A stretch of 21,972 nucleotides of DNA from Chloroflexota bacterium. Lineage in GTDB: Bacteria > Chloroflexota > Anaerolineae > Aggregatilineales > Phototrophicaceae. Of this stretch, positions 1-8,621 are shown piece after piece. Positions within the stretch are counted from its first letter, which is position 1; each line of letters begins with the position of its first letter. Under the pieces are notes generated by a model. It was not told the DNA's origin, did not search any database, and was given only the letters and a program-made list of their open reading frames with translations. Position numbers and translations under genes: made by a program. The stretch spans positions 1-21,972 of the forward strand of contig JAEZAF010000257.1 of the NCBI GenBank assembly GCA_023430545.1. Reading direction: 5' to 3'.

Positions 1-776
1 TCACCGCTTTCGGCTAGCTGTAGCAGCCCGGGGACGTAATTGCAGGCGCAGTGCCTGACCTTCAGAATCGACTGACGGAAGGCGCAGAAGTAGCACGATA
101 CCACCGCTGCAGTGATGCGCTCATCCAGCGCACTCAGGAACAGCGCGGTCGTCCCGCCGCCGGAATGCCCCACACACCCCACAGATGCCGGATCGATATC
201 AGGCCGCTGCAGCAGAAAGCTCAGCGCCAGCATGCCATCCCACACCCGTTCACCAAGCAATGTGCGCCCCTGCATCAGATATTCAAATGACAGGTGATAG
301 CACGAGTTGCGCTGGCTGCTGTCACTCAACTGGTCCGTGACCCGTTCTCCGAAGCCCTGCTGCTCGACCGCGCACACCAGATAACCGGCCTGTGCCAGCC
401 CACTCGCGTAGGCTTCCTCACCGTAGGTCTGGACATCGAGGATCTGATGGACGCCGTCCCCGTGACCGGGAAAGGCGAGGACAGCCTTATACGGCGGTGG
501 GGCATCCGGCCTGAGGATGTAAACCGGGATCTGCATCTCACGAGCATCGAGCGCATATTTTGTCTCGGTGTAACCGTCACGCTGGACAGTATACAGTTCG
601 GTCACGTTGACCTGATTGGGCAGGTTGCGTCCGTCGATTTTCAGGTGTTCGCGCAGCGCCTGTCGCAGTTCGGACTGCCACTGGCGCACATCGTCCGGTG
701 AACCAGCCTGAAAGGTAAAACGCCGGTCAGACTGTTCGTACAGCCGGTCCAGATGAGGCTGAAGGTGAAAGGTCAT
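1..776 (-). CDS. Alpha/beta-hydrolase, acetyl-xylan-esterase / Abhydrolase_7-like (3' end cut by window edge)
   Basis: A reading frame opens with ATG at 776 on the minus strand and stays open to the left edge, giving 258 codons without a stop. The nucleophile elbow is visible as G-H-S-G-G-G with Ser about residue 205. An oxyanion-side motif F-P-G-H-G-D-G lies near residue 105. A Cys-rich stretch H-C-A-C-N-Y-V-P-G near the end is typical of dienelactone-hydrolase/acetyl-esterase-like proteins of the Abhydrolase_7 type. The catalytic Asp is not identified and the catalytic His should lie past the edge. No signal peptide is seen, so it is probably cytoplasmic. A GGAG sits about 13 bases before the ATG, somewhat far for an RBS. 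It lies 73 bases downstream of uxaA on the same strand and is probably the last or a late gene of that operon. A role in removing acetyl or other ester groups from imported uronide is inferred from context. Confidence 0.8.
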   Translation of the reverse strand, partial: MTFHLQPHLDRLYEQSDRRFTFQAGSPDDVRQWQSELRQALREHLKIDGRNLPNQVNVTELYTVQRDGYTETKYALDAREMQIPVYILRPDAPPPYKAVLAFPGHGDGVHQILDVQTYGEEAYASGLAQAGYLVCAVEQQGFGERVTDQLSDSSQRNSCYHLSFEYLMQGRTLLGERVWDGMLALSFLLQRPDIDPASVGCVGHSGGGTTALFLSALDERITAAVVSCYFCAFRQSILKVRHCACNYVPGLLQLAESG

Positions 777-849
777 CGCTTGACGTTTTCTCCAATGTCG
801 CACAGTTGTAAGGACAACACCTGCGGCGTCCTCCAACGATCAGATTTCT

Positions 850-3576
850 CTACAGCGAGACCCCAAGCAGGCCACGGGTGATCTGGAACACGACATTTTC
901 CGTGCCGGTGCGCTGGACCTGTGGGATGTAGTCATGCGACAGCGTGGCGATGATCTGATCCAGCAGCAGGCGCGGCCATCCATCGGGTGAGCCGTCCAGC
1001 GTGAGGTCAAGCGCATCATGTGTACCGCCCGTCGTCACCTGAAGCACCGGCAGCATCGGATGACCGGGCAGCGGCAGATCGCTGACATGTGCCAGGATCA
1101 GTTCGATGCCCGTCGCGCCGAGGCCGGTCAGGGTTTCGTTCCAGTCATGGGCCGGTGTCGCCATGATGTGAAAGCCAGCCTGTGTCGCAGGCTGTCCATA
1201 GGCGAGACTGGGTGAACTATCGGCTGACAGCCCAAGCGTCTGTGTAAACCGGTTGAACGGGTTCGTCAACAACGGGTCATGCTGCGGGATGACCACCGTC
1301 CCACCCCCGTTGACAATCATCCGGGTGAGTACGGCCAGCGCGTTGGCAGTGGTATCAGGTAGTGCACCTGCCATCCCGTGCGTCACCAGTGCGACGCGCA
1401 CAGCTTCCAGTCCGGCGGTGACGGTTTCGGTGGGCTGGGTTTGTTGGCTTTGCTGCATCTGACTATCGAACCATGCCGACATCTTGCGGATCACACGTTG
1501 GATGCCGCCGTCCAACTGGATGCTGGCCCAGCCGTAATCCTCGGGATTCAGCCCACGCTGGCGCAAATTCTGGCGGAAGTAATCGTTATGGGTGGATTCA
1601 CAGCCGTGTTCCAGCAGCAGGGCATGTTTCACCATTGGATGTGTCAGATAGCCGAGCAGCGTATCGCGGAATTCCGGATTGACCGATGCGCCGCAGCCTT
1701 CGGTATGCACCAGCGTCACAAAGCGCGAGATGTCCGGCGTACGGCCATGCTCTGTGGCATGAGCTGCCCACTGACGGTTGAGTGTCTGGACGCACATCTG
1801 CGCTATCTGCCCGGAACACAGGCTGGTCGGCAGAATCAGCCCCACCTGATCGGTCGTGAAGGTGTTCCCATTACGATAGGCGGGCAGCGACACTGCCGGG
1901 ACGGGGTCATCAGTCTGAATGGAAATCGGCTGGCCGGTATAACGAATCGACTGGATGGCGACGATATTGACCGGACGAGCCTGCGGCCAGTCCCTCCAGA
2001 TCTGCACCTGCGCATGTGCCGCTTTCTCTCCGGCGGAAAGCGCACCCGATGCAATCTCGACCGTGCGGTTCAGCGTCTCCGCGCCGAGTTCGTCCATCGG
2101 CACGCCGTCCAGATAGGCCCCGGCGTTGATGTCCATCTCATTGGAGAGCAGTTGATAGCGCTCGGTGGTCGTCACGATCTTGAGCGTCGGCACGAACGGG
2201 AAATTGGTGATCGAGCCGTTGCCGGTGACGAAGAAGATCATATTGCAGCCGGAGGCCACCTGGCCGGCGACGCTTTCGAGGTCGTTGCCGGGGCTGTCCA
2301 TAAAGTAATAGCCGGGGGACTGCATCGGCTCGGCATAGTCGATCACCGCGTCAATCGGCACGTCCGGGTGACGTTTGGTGGCCGCACCGAGTGACTTCAG
2401 GTAGATGTTATACAGGCCGCGATACTTATTGCCGCCGGACGGGTTACCCTCGGCGCTGTGGCCGTGCCACTCGACCCGTTCCTTGAAGCGCTGGATGAAG
2501 GACAGAAACTTCTGCGCGGTCACGGCGTCACGTACTTTGTCCAGTACGTAGGTTTCCGCGCCGATCAGTTCATCAGTCTCGGCCAGATTTGCGCTGCCGC
2601 CGTACCGGATAACCTCTTTTGCCACCCATGCCGCCAGCGGATTGCCACTGATACCGGAGAATGCATCAGAACCGCCGCACTGAAGCCCGATTTTGAGTTC
2701 GCTCAACGGTTCAGGTGTGCGCGGCGTCTGGCTGACCGTATCCAGCCAGCCGGTGACGATCTGTGCGGCGGAGTCGAGGTCGCCCTCAAATGATGGCGAC
2801 AGGCTCATGAAGTGGTGCGGCAGGTCGTCAATCGGATAGCCGTGCTGGTGCAGATAATCCCGCAGATGCCCGTTGTGGACGATCTCGTGACCGTAATCCA
2901 CCGCCAGCACTGCACCGACATTGGGATTGACCATAAATCCGGCCAGTGTGCGCAGCAGCAGATCGCGGTTATTGGCTTGATCGCGTCCGCCTTCAGTGTG
3001 CGCCACCGCCACGATGCCATCCAGATTCGCATCGTCTTCTACCAGCAGTTGCAGGCGGCTTTCCAGTGCCCGGACAAAACCAGACGTCAGGGCGCTGGTT
3101 CCCAACAGTACGATGGTGTTGCGCGTACCCACCCCGCGACCCACCCCGCGCCGATAGCCCATAAACGTCCGCATTTCAGGATAGCGGGGCAGCGGCTGTG
3201 ACGGGACAAAGATTGAGAGATCGAACTGATAAGGTTCCAGTTCATTCTGGAAGTTGGCTTCCGGCGGCAGCTCGAAATCCAGATTGCGGCGCTGGAGTTC
3301 AGTCAGCACTCCTTCGTTGATGACATATTCACCCGGCATAATCGGTCGCGTTGCCACACCGAAGCGCTGTCCCCATGAGGTCAGCGGCTGGCCCGGTGCA
3401 ATCGGCTGGACGGCGAAGCGATGCCCGACCATCACGGTATAGGGCAGGGTGAAGGTCATCTCGCCGCTGCGGATCACCATCCCGGCGGGCAGATGGCGCG
3501 TGGCAATCGCCGCATTGTCGCCCTCTACGGGCAGTCGTCCAACCGCCTTCAGTTCAGAGACCTGTGCTGTGCTCAT
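850..3576 (-). CDS. uxaA: Altronate dehydratase family protein (UxaA), double-length form
   Basis: UxaA dehydrates D-altronate to 2-keto-3-deoxy-D-gluconate. This protein has 908 residues, against about 495 in E. coli. An SAF-like N-terminal domain (about 10-100) is followed by the family's first catalytic domain (about 140-280) and the UxaA C-terminal domain (about 290-520), with C300-G-G-S-D-A-F-S-G and G-C-N plus T-G-N-G near 443-454. The pair of domains is then repeated in diverged form (about 565-705 and 720-908). The second copy of the first domain carries H-T-E-G-C-G (624-629) and E-H-G-C-E (656-660), which match the E. coli G-G-C-G-G and L-G-C-Q sites. The first copy reads H-T-E-G-G-R and D-Y-G-H-E there, without Cys. 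In reverse, the second C-terminal unit lacks C-G-G-S-D and T-G-N-G. Start ATG at 3576 overlaps the uxaB stop by 4 bases (ATGA), which suggests translational coupling. Function is inferred from family and operon; another sugar-acid dehydratase specificity is possible. Confidence 0.85.
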   Translation of the reverse strand: MSTAQVSELKAVGRLPVEGDNAAIATRHLPAGMVIRSGEMTFTLPYTVMVGHRFAVQPIAPGQPLTSWGQRFGVATRPIMPGEYVINEGVLTELQRRNLDFELPPEANFQNELEPYQFDLSIFVPSQPLPRYPEMRTFMGYRRGVGRGVGTRNTIVLLGTSALTSGFVRALESRLQLLVEDDANLDGIVAVAHTEGGRDQANNRDLLLRTLAGFMVNPNVGAVLAVDYGHEIVHNGHLRDYLHQHGYPIDDLPHHFMSLSPSFEGDLDSAAQIVTGWLDTVSQTPRTPEPLSELKIGLQCGGSDAFSGISGNPLAAWVAKEVIRYGGSANLAETDELIGAETYVLDKVRDAVTAQKFLSFIQRFKERVEWHGHSAEGNPSGGNKYRGLYNIYLKSLGAATKRHPDVPIDAVIDYAEPMQSPGYYFMDSPGNDLESVAGQVASGCNMIFFVTGNGSITNFPFVPTLKIVTTTERYQLLSNEMDINAGAYLDGVPMDELGAETLNRTVEIASGALSAGEKAAHAQVQIWRDWPQARPVNIVAIQSIRYTGQPISIQTDDPVPAVSLPAYRNGNTFTTDQVGLILPTSLCSGQIAQMCVQTLNRQWAAHATEHGRTPDISRFVTLVHTEGCGASVNPEFRDTLLGYLTHPMVKHALLLEHGCESTHNDYFRQNLRQRGLNPEDYGWASIQLDGGIQRVIRKMSAWFDSQMQQSQQTQPTETVTAGLEAVRVALVTHGMAGALPDTTANALAVLTRMIVNGGGTVVIPQHDPLLTNPFNRFTQTLGLSADSSPSLAYGQPATQAGFHIMATPAHDWNETLTGLGATGIELILAHVSDLPLPGHPMLPVLQVTTGGTHDALDLTLDGSPDGWPRLLLDQIIATLSHDYIPQVQRTGTENVVFQITRGLLGVSL

Positions 3577-5030
3577 GATTCTGTCTCGTTCACCGCCTCC
3601 ATCAGTGCCATCAGTTCCCCCTGATCGATCCGTGTCAGGTCATCGGTAAGCTGATCCCTCAGCCCCGGCACTGCTGACAGATCCTCGCCCCACAGATCGT
3701 TGTTCTTCAACACTGCATCGACTACTGCCGCAGGCGAGTTGGCATCCTGCCACTGCTGCTGGAACCACTCGATCGCAGCCGGGTCATCCTTCAGCGTGAT
3801 GGTTTCGCCCTGCCATTCGCCTTTGTACAGGCGGATCAGCGCGGCGAACACCAGTACGACCCGTCGCGGAAGCTGGCCGGTCTTCTGCTGATAGCTGAGC
3901 AGGGTCGGCACCATGCGTGCCCGGAACTTTGACGTGGAGTTAAGCGCGATATCGCGCAGGTGATGCTCAATGTGCGGGTTGCGGAAGCGGTCAAATGTGG
4001 CCTGCGCGAAGTCCTTCAGATCATCCTGCGGCAGATCCATCGATGGGATGATCTCATCGTAGACCAGATCGCGCAGGAACCGATCGACCGTCGGATGCTC
4101 CACACACTGGCGCACCAGATCGAACCCAAGCAGCAGGCCGGTCCACGTCATCGACGAGTGTGCGCCGTTCAGAATGCGGACTTTGGTCTGACGATACGGG
4201 TCGGCATCATCCACCACTCTGATGCCGAGGTCGGTCTGATCAATCGGCAGTTCGTCCTTCAGGTGGTGCGGCGCCTCGATGATCCAACTGTTATAGGGTT
4301 CCCCCATCGTCAGCAGTTGATCGTCATAACCGATCTGCTGAAGCAGCGCGTCGCTCTGTGCTTTTGGAAAGCCGGAGACGATGCGGTCCACCAGCGTATT
4401 GCAGAACAGGTTGTGCTGCTTGATCCATTCACGGAAGCCGGACTCCAGCCCCCACTGATCGGCATAGCGCAGGATGATGTCGCGCAGTTGAGTGCCGTTC
4501 TGGACGATCAGCTCGGTCGGGATGATATTGCAGCCCTTCGACGGATCGCCATCGAAATGCTGATAGCGGTGATAAAGAAACTGTGTCAGCTTGGCCGGGA
4601 AGGATGACGCCGGTTGGTCGCTGAACTGGTCGCCTTCGCTGTAGCTGATCCCGGCTTCGGTCGTGTTCGAGATCAGAAAACGGATCTCCGGCTGTTCGGC
4701 CAGCGCCAGATACGATGCATAATCCTGATACGGGTATACCGTCCGGCTGACGCAGGTGATCAGCCGTGTCTCGGAAACCTCTTTGCCGTCCAGCATCCCT
4801 TGCAGATGCACATGGAACAGCCCTTCCTGCGCGTCCAGTTCATCATAGCCGCCGCGTGGCGTTACCTTGACGATCACGATGCTGCTGTCGAAACCCACCT
4901 GCTCGTTGAGGATCTCGATCATCCAATCCACGAAGCCGCGCAGAAAATTGCCGCCTCCAAACTGTACCACCCGTTCGGGATAGCGTACGGGCGCATTGGC
5001 CGTTGTTCTGTTGAGGGGTTTGAGTGTCAT
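3573..5030 (-). CDS. uxaB: Tagaturonate reductase (altronate oxidoreductase)
   Basis: UxaB reduces D-tagaturonate to D-altronate with NADH; this is the second step of galacturonate catabolism. The 485-residue length matches the mannitol/altronate dehydrogenase family. The N-terminal nucleotide-binding motif Q-F-G-G-G-N-F-L-R-G-F lies at about 23-33. The family catalytic block K283-V-R-I-L-N288-G-A-H291-S is intact, as is a downstream F-R-N-P-H-I-E-H segment. The long insertion-free C-terminal half and position between uxaC and uxaA favour tagaturonate over fructuronate (UxuB) or mannitol as substrate, but sequence alone does not fully exclude fructuronate. Start ATG at 5030 lies 3 bases after the uxaC stop with no strong Shine-Dalgarno, and the gene ends by overlapping uxaA by 4 bases, so translation is probably coupled on both sides. 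Confidence 0.93.
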   Translation of the reverse strand: MTLKPLNRTTANAPVRYPERVVQFGGGNFLRGFVDWMIEILNEQVGFDSSIVIVKVTPRGGYDELDAQEGLFHVHLQGMLDGKEVSETRLITCVSRTVYPYQDYASYLALAEQPEIRFLISNTTEAGISYSEGDQFSDQPASSFPAKLTQFLYHRYQHFDGDPSKGCNIIPTELIVQNGTQLRDIILRYADQWGLESGFREWIKQHNLFCNTLVDRIVSGFPKAQSDALLQQIGYDDQLLTMGEPYNSWIIEAPHHLKDELPIDQTDLGIRVVDDADPYRQTKVRILNGAHSSMTWTGLLLGFDLVRQCVEHPTVDRFLRDLVYDEIIPSMDLPQDDLKDFAQATFDRFRNPHIEHHLRDIALNSTSKFRARMVPTLLSYQQKTGQLPRRVVLVFAALIRLYKGEWQGETITLKDDPAAIEWFQQQWQDANSPAAVVDAVLKNNDLWGEDLSAVPGLRDQLTDDLTRIDQGELMALMEAVNETES

Positions 5031-5033
5031 CGG

Positions 5034-6485
5034 TCAGGCGCTCGCAGTTTCGGGTTGATCCAGCTTGTAGGTGCGCTTAGCGAGGCCGTAGGCCATCTGG
5101 TGGATCATGTCGAAGGCGTCCTCGGTGTCGATAATCTGCCGTGTCACCAGACCAGCCAGCCAGTCGGCACACAGCCGCCGCCAGACATCATGCCGCGCCG
5201 GAATGGATGGATAGGCGCGGGTGTCATCGTTAAATCCGGCGGTGTTGTAGATGCCTGCCGTCTCGACTACATCATCGAGGAAGGTGCGCATCCCCTTCAG
5301 GCTGTCGAAGAACCACCACGGCGGGCCAAGCCGCAGTGCGGGATAATGTCCGGCGAGTGGAGCCAGTTCCCGGCCATAGGTTGTCTCATCCAGATTGAAG
5401 AGCACAATCGTCAGGTCGCGCTGATTGCCGAAGCGGTTCAGCAGCGGCTTGAGGCTGCGCGTAAACTCGGTCGTGATCGGGATGTCCGCACCCATATCAC
5501 GGCCAAAGTGCGCCACGATCTGTGGATTGTGGTTGCGGTATGATCCGACATGAAGCTGCATTACGAGGCCGTCTTCCACACTCATCCGTGCCATCTCGAT
5601 CAGCATGTGACCGGTGAAGCGCTGGGCATCTTCGACGGAGGTGTGTCCCTGAATCGCCCGCTGGAAGATGCGGTCGGCCTGCTCGTCGCTGAGGGTTTCA
5701 GTGTAGGCGGTCAGCGCGGCATGATCGGTGGCAGTCGCCCCCATTGACTTGAAGAAGGTGCGGCGCTGCTCCAGTGCCTGAATGTAACTCCGATAATCCC
5801 TGACCTCGATGCCGGAGACCTCGCCCAGTCTGTCGATATTCTCGCGCCAGCCGTCCATATCGAGGTTGACGACCGCATCAGGGCGGAAGGTCGGAATAAT
5901 GCGGCCATTCCAGCCGGAATCGCGAATGGCCTGATGATGGCTGAGCGTATCGGATGCGGCGTCAGTTGTCGCCAGTACCTCGATATTGAAGCGCTCAAAC
6001 ATCCGGCGCGGCTGAAAATCTTCTTCCTGCAGGCGGGCTTCCAGCGCATCATAGATGGGCTGCGCGTTCTGGCTGTTCATCTTCAGGTCGATGCCGAACA
6101 CGCCGCTGAGTTCATCGCGCAGCCAGATGTAGGTCGGCGTCCCGCGCATCAGATGCCAGTGATCGCAGATCGTCTGCCAGATCTTGCGGTGATCGGTCTC
6201 GACTGCCGCGCCGTCGCGACGGGGGATACCCATCGCCTCCATCGGGATGCCCTGCGAGTACATCAGGCGGAAGATGTAATGATCCGGGATGATCAGCAGT
6301 TCGACCGGGCTGCCAAAGCGGTAGTCCGGGTCGGAGAACAGGCGCGGATCGACATGCCCGTGCGGGCAGATCAGCGGCAGGTCATGCACCGTCTCGTAAA
6401 GCGCACGGGCGATGCTGCGCTGCGCCGGGTCCGGCGAGAAATAGCGGTCAGCCCGATCCTGTACAGGTTCCGTAAACTCAGACAT
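5034..6485 (-). CDS. uxaC: Uronate isomerase (glucuronate/galacturonate isomerase)
   Basis: UxaC isomerises D-galacturonate to D-tagaturonate, and D-glucuronate to D-fructuronate. It is an amidohydrolase-superfamily TIM barrel of 483 residues here (about 470 in E. coli). The metal-type motif appears as C-P-H42-G-H44-V-D-P, equivalent to the E. coli Y-H-C-H-L-P-P. Other family blocks are V-L-A-T-T-D-A near 170, I-I-P-T-F-R-P-D near 195, Q-L-H-V-G-S-Y-R-N-H-N in the second half, G-P-P-W-W-F-F-D-S-L-K-G-M, and a final D-D-T-R-A-Y with R-H-D-V-W-R-R. Start ATG at 6485 overlaps the end of the upstream Gfo/Idh gene by 8 bases. It is the entry enzyme of the Uxa series; whether it mainly sees galacturonate or glucuronate cannot be told, but tagaturonate reductase next door favours galacturonate. 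Confidence 0.95.
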   Translation of the reverse strand: MSEFTEPVQDRADRYFSPDPAQRSIARALYETVHDLPLICPHGHVDPRLFSDPDYRFGSPVELLIIPDHYIFRLMYSQGIPMEAMGIPRRDGAAVETDHRKIWQTICDHWHLMRGTPTYIWLRDELSGVFGIDLKMNSQNAQPIYDALEARLQEEDFQPRRMFERFNIEVLATTDAASDTLSHHQAIRDSGWNGRIIPTFRPDAVVNLDMDGWRENIDRLGEVSGIEVRDYRSYIQALEQRRTFFKSMGATATDHAALTAYTETLSDEQADRIFQRAIQGHTSVEDAQRFTGHMLIEMARMSVEDGLVMQLHVGSYRNHNPQIVAHFGRDMGADIPITTEFTRSLKPLLNRFGNQRDLTIVLFNLDETTYGRELAPLAGHYPALRLGPPWWFFDSLKGMRTFLDDVVETAGIYNTAGFNDDTRAYPSIPARHDVWRRLCADWLAGLVTRQIIDTEDAFDMIHQMAYGLAKRTYKLDQPETASA

Positions 6486-7797
6486 GCGTGCGCTCGCGTT
6501 CTGGTAACTGGAAGTGATCCGGGATATGGATCAGGCGGCCCGTTTCCATCGACAGGTTGCCGGAGATGCCAACCAGAATCGAGGCTGCGCCGTCGACGTG
6601 TGAGGCCGCACGGTTGTACGGGTCAGGAGGTGGGTTCGGAGAGAAGATCTGTTCCAGCATCACCGGGTCTGCGCCACCGTGACCACCATCACCAACCGGC
6701 ACATCGACCTCATAGCCCTGACCGAACATCGGATAGGCGCGGATCGAAGCGGCCTTGAACGCGCCTTTGCTGCTGCTGGCCTGACCATCTCCGTTGAGGT
6801 GGTTGATATTCTCCGAGATGTCCATCTCGATCCGGCCCTTGTTGCCGGTAATCGCGATGCGCAGCCCTTCCCATGGCGAATAGGCCACCAGATGATACGA
6901 GAGCAGTGCGCCGTTACGGTAGCGCACGCTGACGTTCATCGTGTCTTCAATCGTGACCGGCTCGCCGAAGACATTGCGGTCACGGATATAGCCGGTTTCT
7001 TCTTCAGCATTCAGGTACAGCCCACGGAAGGCCGCCTTGCTGTCCAGCATCAGCGCGAAGGGATCGTTTTCCGCGTCCGGCTCACCGGTGTAACGGCTGT
7101 AGCTGTAATGTTCACCGCGTGCCTCGGCATTCTCCCTGCCATAGAACAGCAGATCACCCATCGCCATCACCTGTTCGGGATACGAATCGATCCACCAGTT
7201 CACAAGGTCGAAATGATGCGTGGATTTATGCACCAGCAGGCCGCCGCTGTTCTGCTTTTCGCGGTGCCAGCGCCGGAAGTAATCCGCGCCGTGACTGGTA
7301 TCCAGCAGCCATGTGAAATCAACCGAAAGCGGTTTGCCCACCACGCCATCGATCACAAGCTGGCGGAAGCGGGTATAAGCCGGGGCGTAGCGGTAGTTGA
7401 AGGTCACACGCAGCGAGCGTCCGGTGCGTTCGATCGCCTCGTAAATCGCCCTGAGCCGGTCGAGATCGGTCGTCATCGGCTTTTCGGTGATGACATCACA
7501 GCCGAGTTCCATAGCGCGGACGATGTACTGATGATGCGTCGCGTCAATCGTGCTGACAATCACCGTATCAGGCCGTGTTTCGGCGATCATCTGCTCGAAC
7601 TGGTCGGCGTGATAAGTGGGGACAGCCTGCATGCCGAGTTCGGTAAGCTGCTGGTTGTACCAGTCCATGCGCACCTGACTCAGATCACAGAAGGCGACCA
7701 GCTCCGAATAGTCTTTATAGGTTTCGGTGATGGCATGGACGAACATCCCTGCTCGTGAACCCGTGCCAACGAGAGCATAACGTTTTTTATCAGTCAT
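6478..7797 (-). CDS. Gfo/Idh/MocA family oxidoreductase (first of three)
   Basis: This 439-residue NAD(P)-dependent dehydrogenase has an N-terminal Rossmann fold beginning Y-A-L-V-G-T-G-S-R-A-G (residues 7-17). The family signature E-K-P is at 105-107, and the C-terminal substrate domain carries G-G-L-L-V-H-K-S-T-H-H-F-D-L-V-N-W-W. At 439 residues it is longer than the usual 340-390; the extra length lies around a Y-S-R-Y-T-G-E-P-D-A segment and the C-terminal G-D-G-G-H-G-G-A-D loop. ATG at 7797 is the first gene after the 148-base gap and a promoter-like sequence, so it probably leads the gfo-uxaC-uxaB-uxaA unit. It could oxidise an unsaturated, methylated or otherwise modified uronate before UxaC, but the substrate cannot be read from sequence. 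Confidence 0.88.
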   Translation of the reverse strand: MTDKKRYALVGTGSRAGMFVHAITETYKDYSELVAFCDLSQVRMDWYNQQLTELGMQAVPTYHADQFEQMIAETRPDTVIVSTIDATHHQYIVRAMELGCDVITEKPMTTDLDRLRAIYEAIERTGRSLRVTFNYRYAPAYTRFRQLVIDGVVGKPLSVDFTWLLDTSHGADYFRRWHREKQNSGGLLVHKSTHHFDLVNWWIDSYPEQVMAMGDLLFYGRENAEARGEHYSYSRYTGEPDAENDPFALMLDSKAAFRGLYLNAEEETGYIRDRNVFGEPVTIEDTMNVSVRYRNGALLSYHLVAYSPWEGLRIAITGNKGRIEMDISENINHLNGDGQASSSKGAFKAASIRAYPMFGQGYEVDVPVGDGGHGGADPVMLEQIFSPNPPPDPYNRAASHVDGAASILVGISGNLSMETGRLIHIPDHFQLPERERTHV

Positions 7798-7885
7798 AGT
7801 CAGATCAGGTTTCGCTTCTTCAGACTAAAGATTCGGCAAAAGGGACTTAAAGAAAACGACGAGAAACATAAGCAAATGAAACCCG

Positions 7886-7914
7886 AAGATAACACTCTAT
7901 CGATCTCAGGTCAA
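7886..7914 (-). promoter_or_regulatory. Sigma70-like promoter before the gfo-uxaCBA unit
   Basis: Read on the minus strand, TTGACC (7909-7914) is separated by 17 bases from TATCTT (7886-7891). This is a reasonable -35/-10 pair, and it lies 89 bases before the ATG at 7797. The whole 148-base gap (7798-7945) is A/T-richer than the flanking genes. It otherwise holds only a weak 5-bp hairpin just after the upstream stop. Its presence suggests the catabolic genes can be transcribed separately from the transporter genes. Prediction by eye only. Confidence 0.5.
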
Positions 7915-7945
7915 ACCAGAGGCAAGCTGTCAGGTGAACAGCCCG

Positions 7946-8614
7946 TCAGTCCAGCTCAATCCATCTGAAATCCTGCGGCGAGACATAGCGGTCGAGTATG
8001 CTTGAAGTCCCACGCGAGGCGATGTAGCCGATGACCGCGCCGGTGGCGACGATGAAGATCGCGACGGGCAGCATCGTTGAGAAGAGTGCGATGGCGACGA
8101 TGATCGCGCCGAGGATCAGGCTGCGGAACGGCTGAAGAAAGACCAGCTTGACCGAGGATGTCAGCAGGTGCCTGAGGGACACATCCCAGACAGACACCAG
8201 CGTCCAGGCGTAGATATTGACCAGCAGCAGCATGATCGCCACAAACAGCGTGATACTGCGCGACAGGAACGCCAGCACGTTGTCCATCTCCATCACGCCG
8301 AAGATCAGCAGGTTGAGATAGACCAGCCCGCCGATGATGAGGTCGATCACCGCGATCGCGTAGCACTTTTTCCACGTGCGCCGGATCGTATTGAAAAAGA
8401 CGTTGAAGACCTGCGGGCTTTGTCCTTCCGTCCAGCGGAACATCACACCCATCAGCCCGACAAGCGCCAGCGGGATCGTCAGGATCAGCAGCGACATCAG
8501 TGCCCACAGCATATTTGCCATCACCGGCACGGACCATCGATCAAGCTGTTCCATCTGACGCGCTGGCAGCCGCAGATGCCTGCCTTTGGGTTCGGTTTCG
8601 ATTTGCTCCGCCAT
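7946..8614 (-). CDS. YesL-type DUF624 integral membrane protein
   Basis: This 222-residue protein has about five hydrophobic segments (roughly 31-58, 86-106, 119-140, 165-182, 183-200). Its overall pattern fits DUF624/YesL: a short basic N-terminus, a T-I-R-R-T-W-K-K loop near 76-83, and a W-x-x-V-S-L-R-H-L-L-T segment near 143-152. Such proteins are often encoded with CUT1 sugar ABC transporters, as in the Bacillus yes cluster, and their molecular role is unknown. The ATG at 8614 is preferred over a TTG at 8656, because it starts 7 bases after the permease stop, with an AAAGG 11 bases upstream, and avoids overlap with the permease. It is the last gene of the transporter set. Confidence 0.8.
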   Translation of the reverse strand: MAEQIETEPKGRHLRLPARQMEQLDRWSVPVMANMLWALMSLLILTIPLALVGLMGVMFRWTEGQSPQVFNVFFNTIRRTWKKCYAIAVIDLIIGGLVYLNLLIFGVMEMDNVLAFLSRSITLFVAIMLLLVNIYAWTLVSVWDVSLRHLLTSSVKLVFLQPFRSLILGAIIVAIALFSTMLPVAIFIVATGAVIGYIASRGTSSILDRYVSPQDFRWIELD

Positions 8615-8621
8615 AACGTGA

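Noticed and set aside
805..818. GTTGT-AAGG-ACAAC hairpin after uxaA as a terminator
   Set aside because: It has only five base pairs, is weak, and has no T-run; read-through into the esterase gene is more likely.
1378..2394. Long plus-strand open frame (338 codons) opposite uxaA
   Set aside because: It lies wholly antisense to a clearly conserved gene, has no recognisable domain and reflects the GC-rich third-position pattern of uxaA.
4614..5543. Plus-strand open frame (309 codons) opposite uxaB/uxaC
   Set aside because: It crosses the junction of two conserved genes on the other strand and has no family-like motif.
6679..7758. Plus-strand open frame (359 codons) opposite the first Gfo/Idh gene
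   Set aside because: It is a mirror frame of a conserved dehydrogenase and shows no recognisable protein features.
7926..7942. 5-bp hairpin (GCTGT / ACAGC) after the DUF624 gene as a terminator
   Set aside because: The stem is short, the loop is 7 bases, and no T-run follows on the minus strand.
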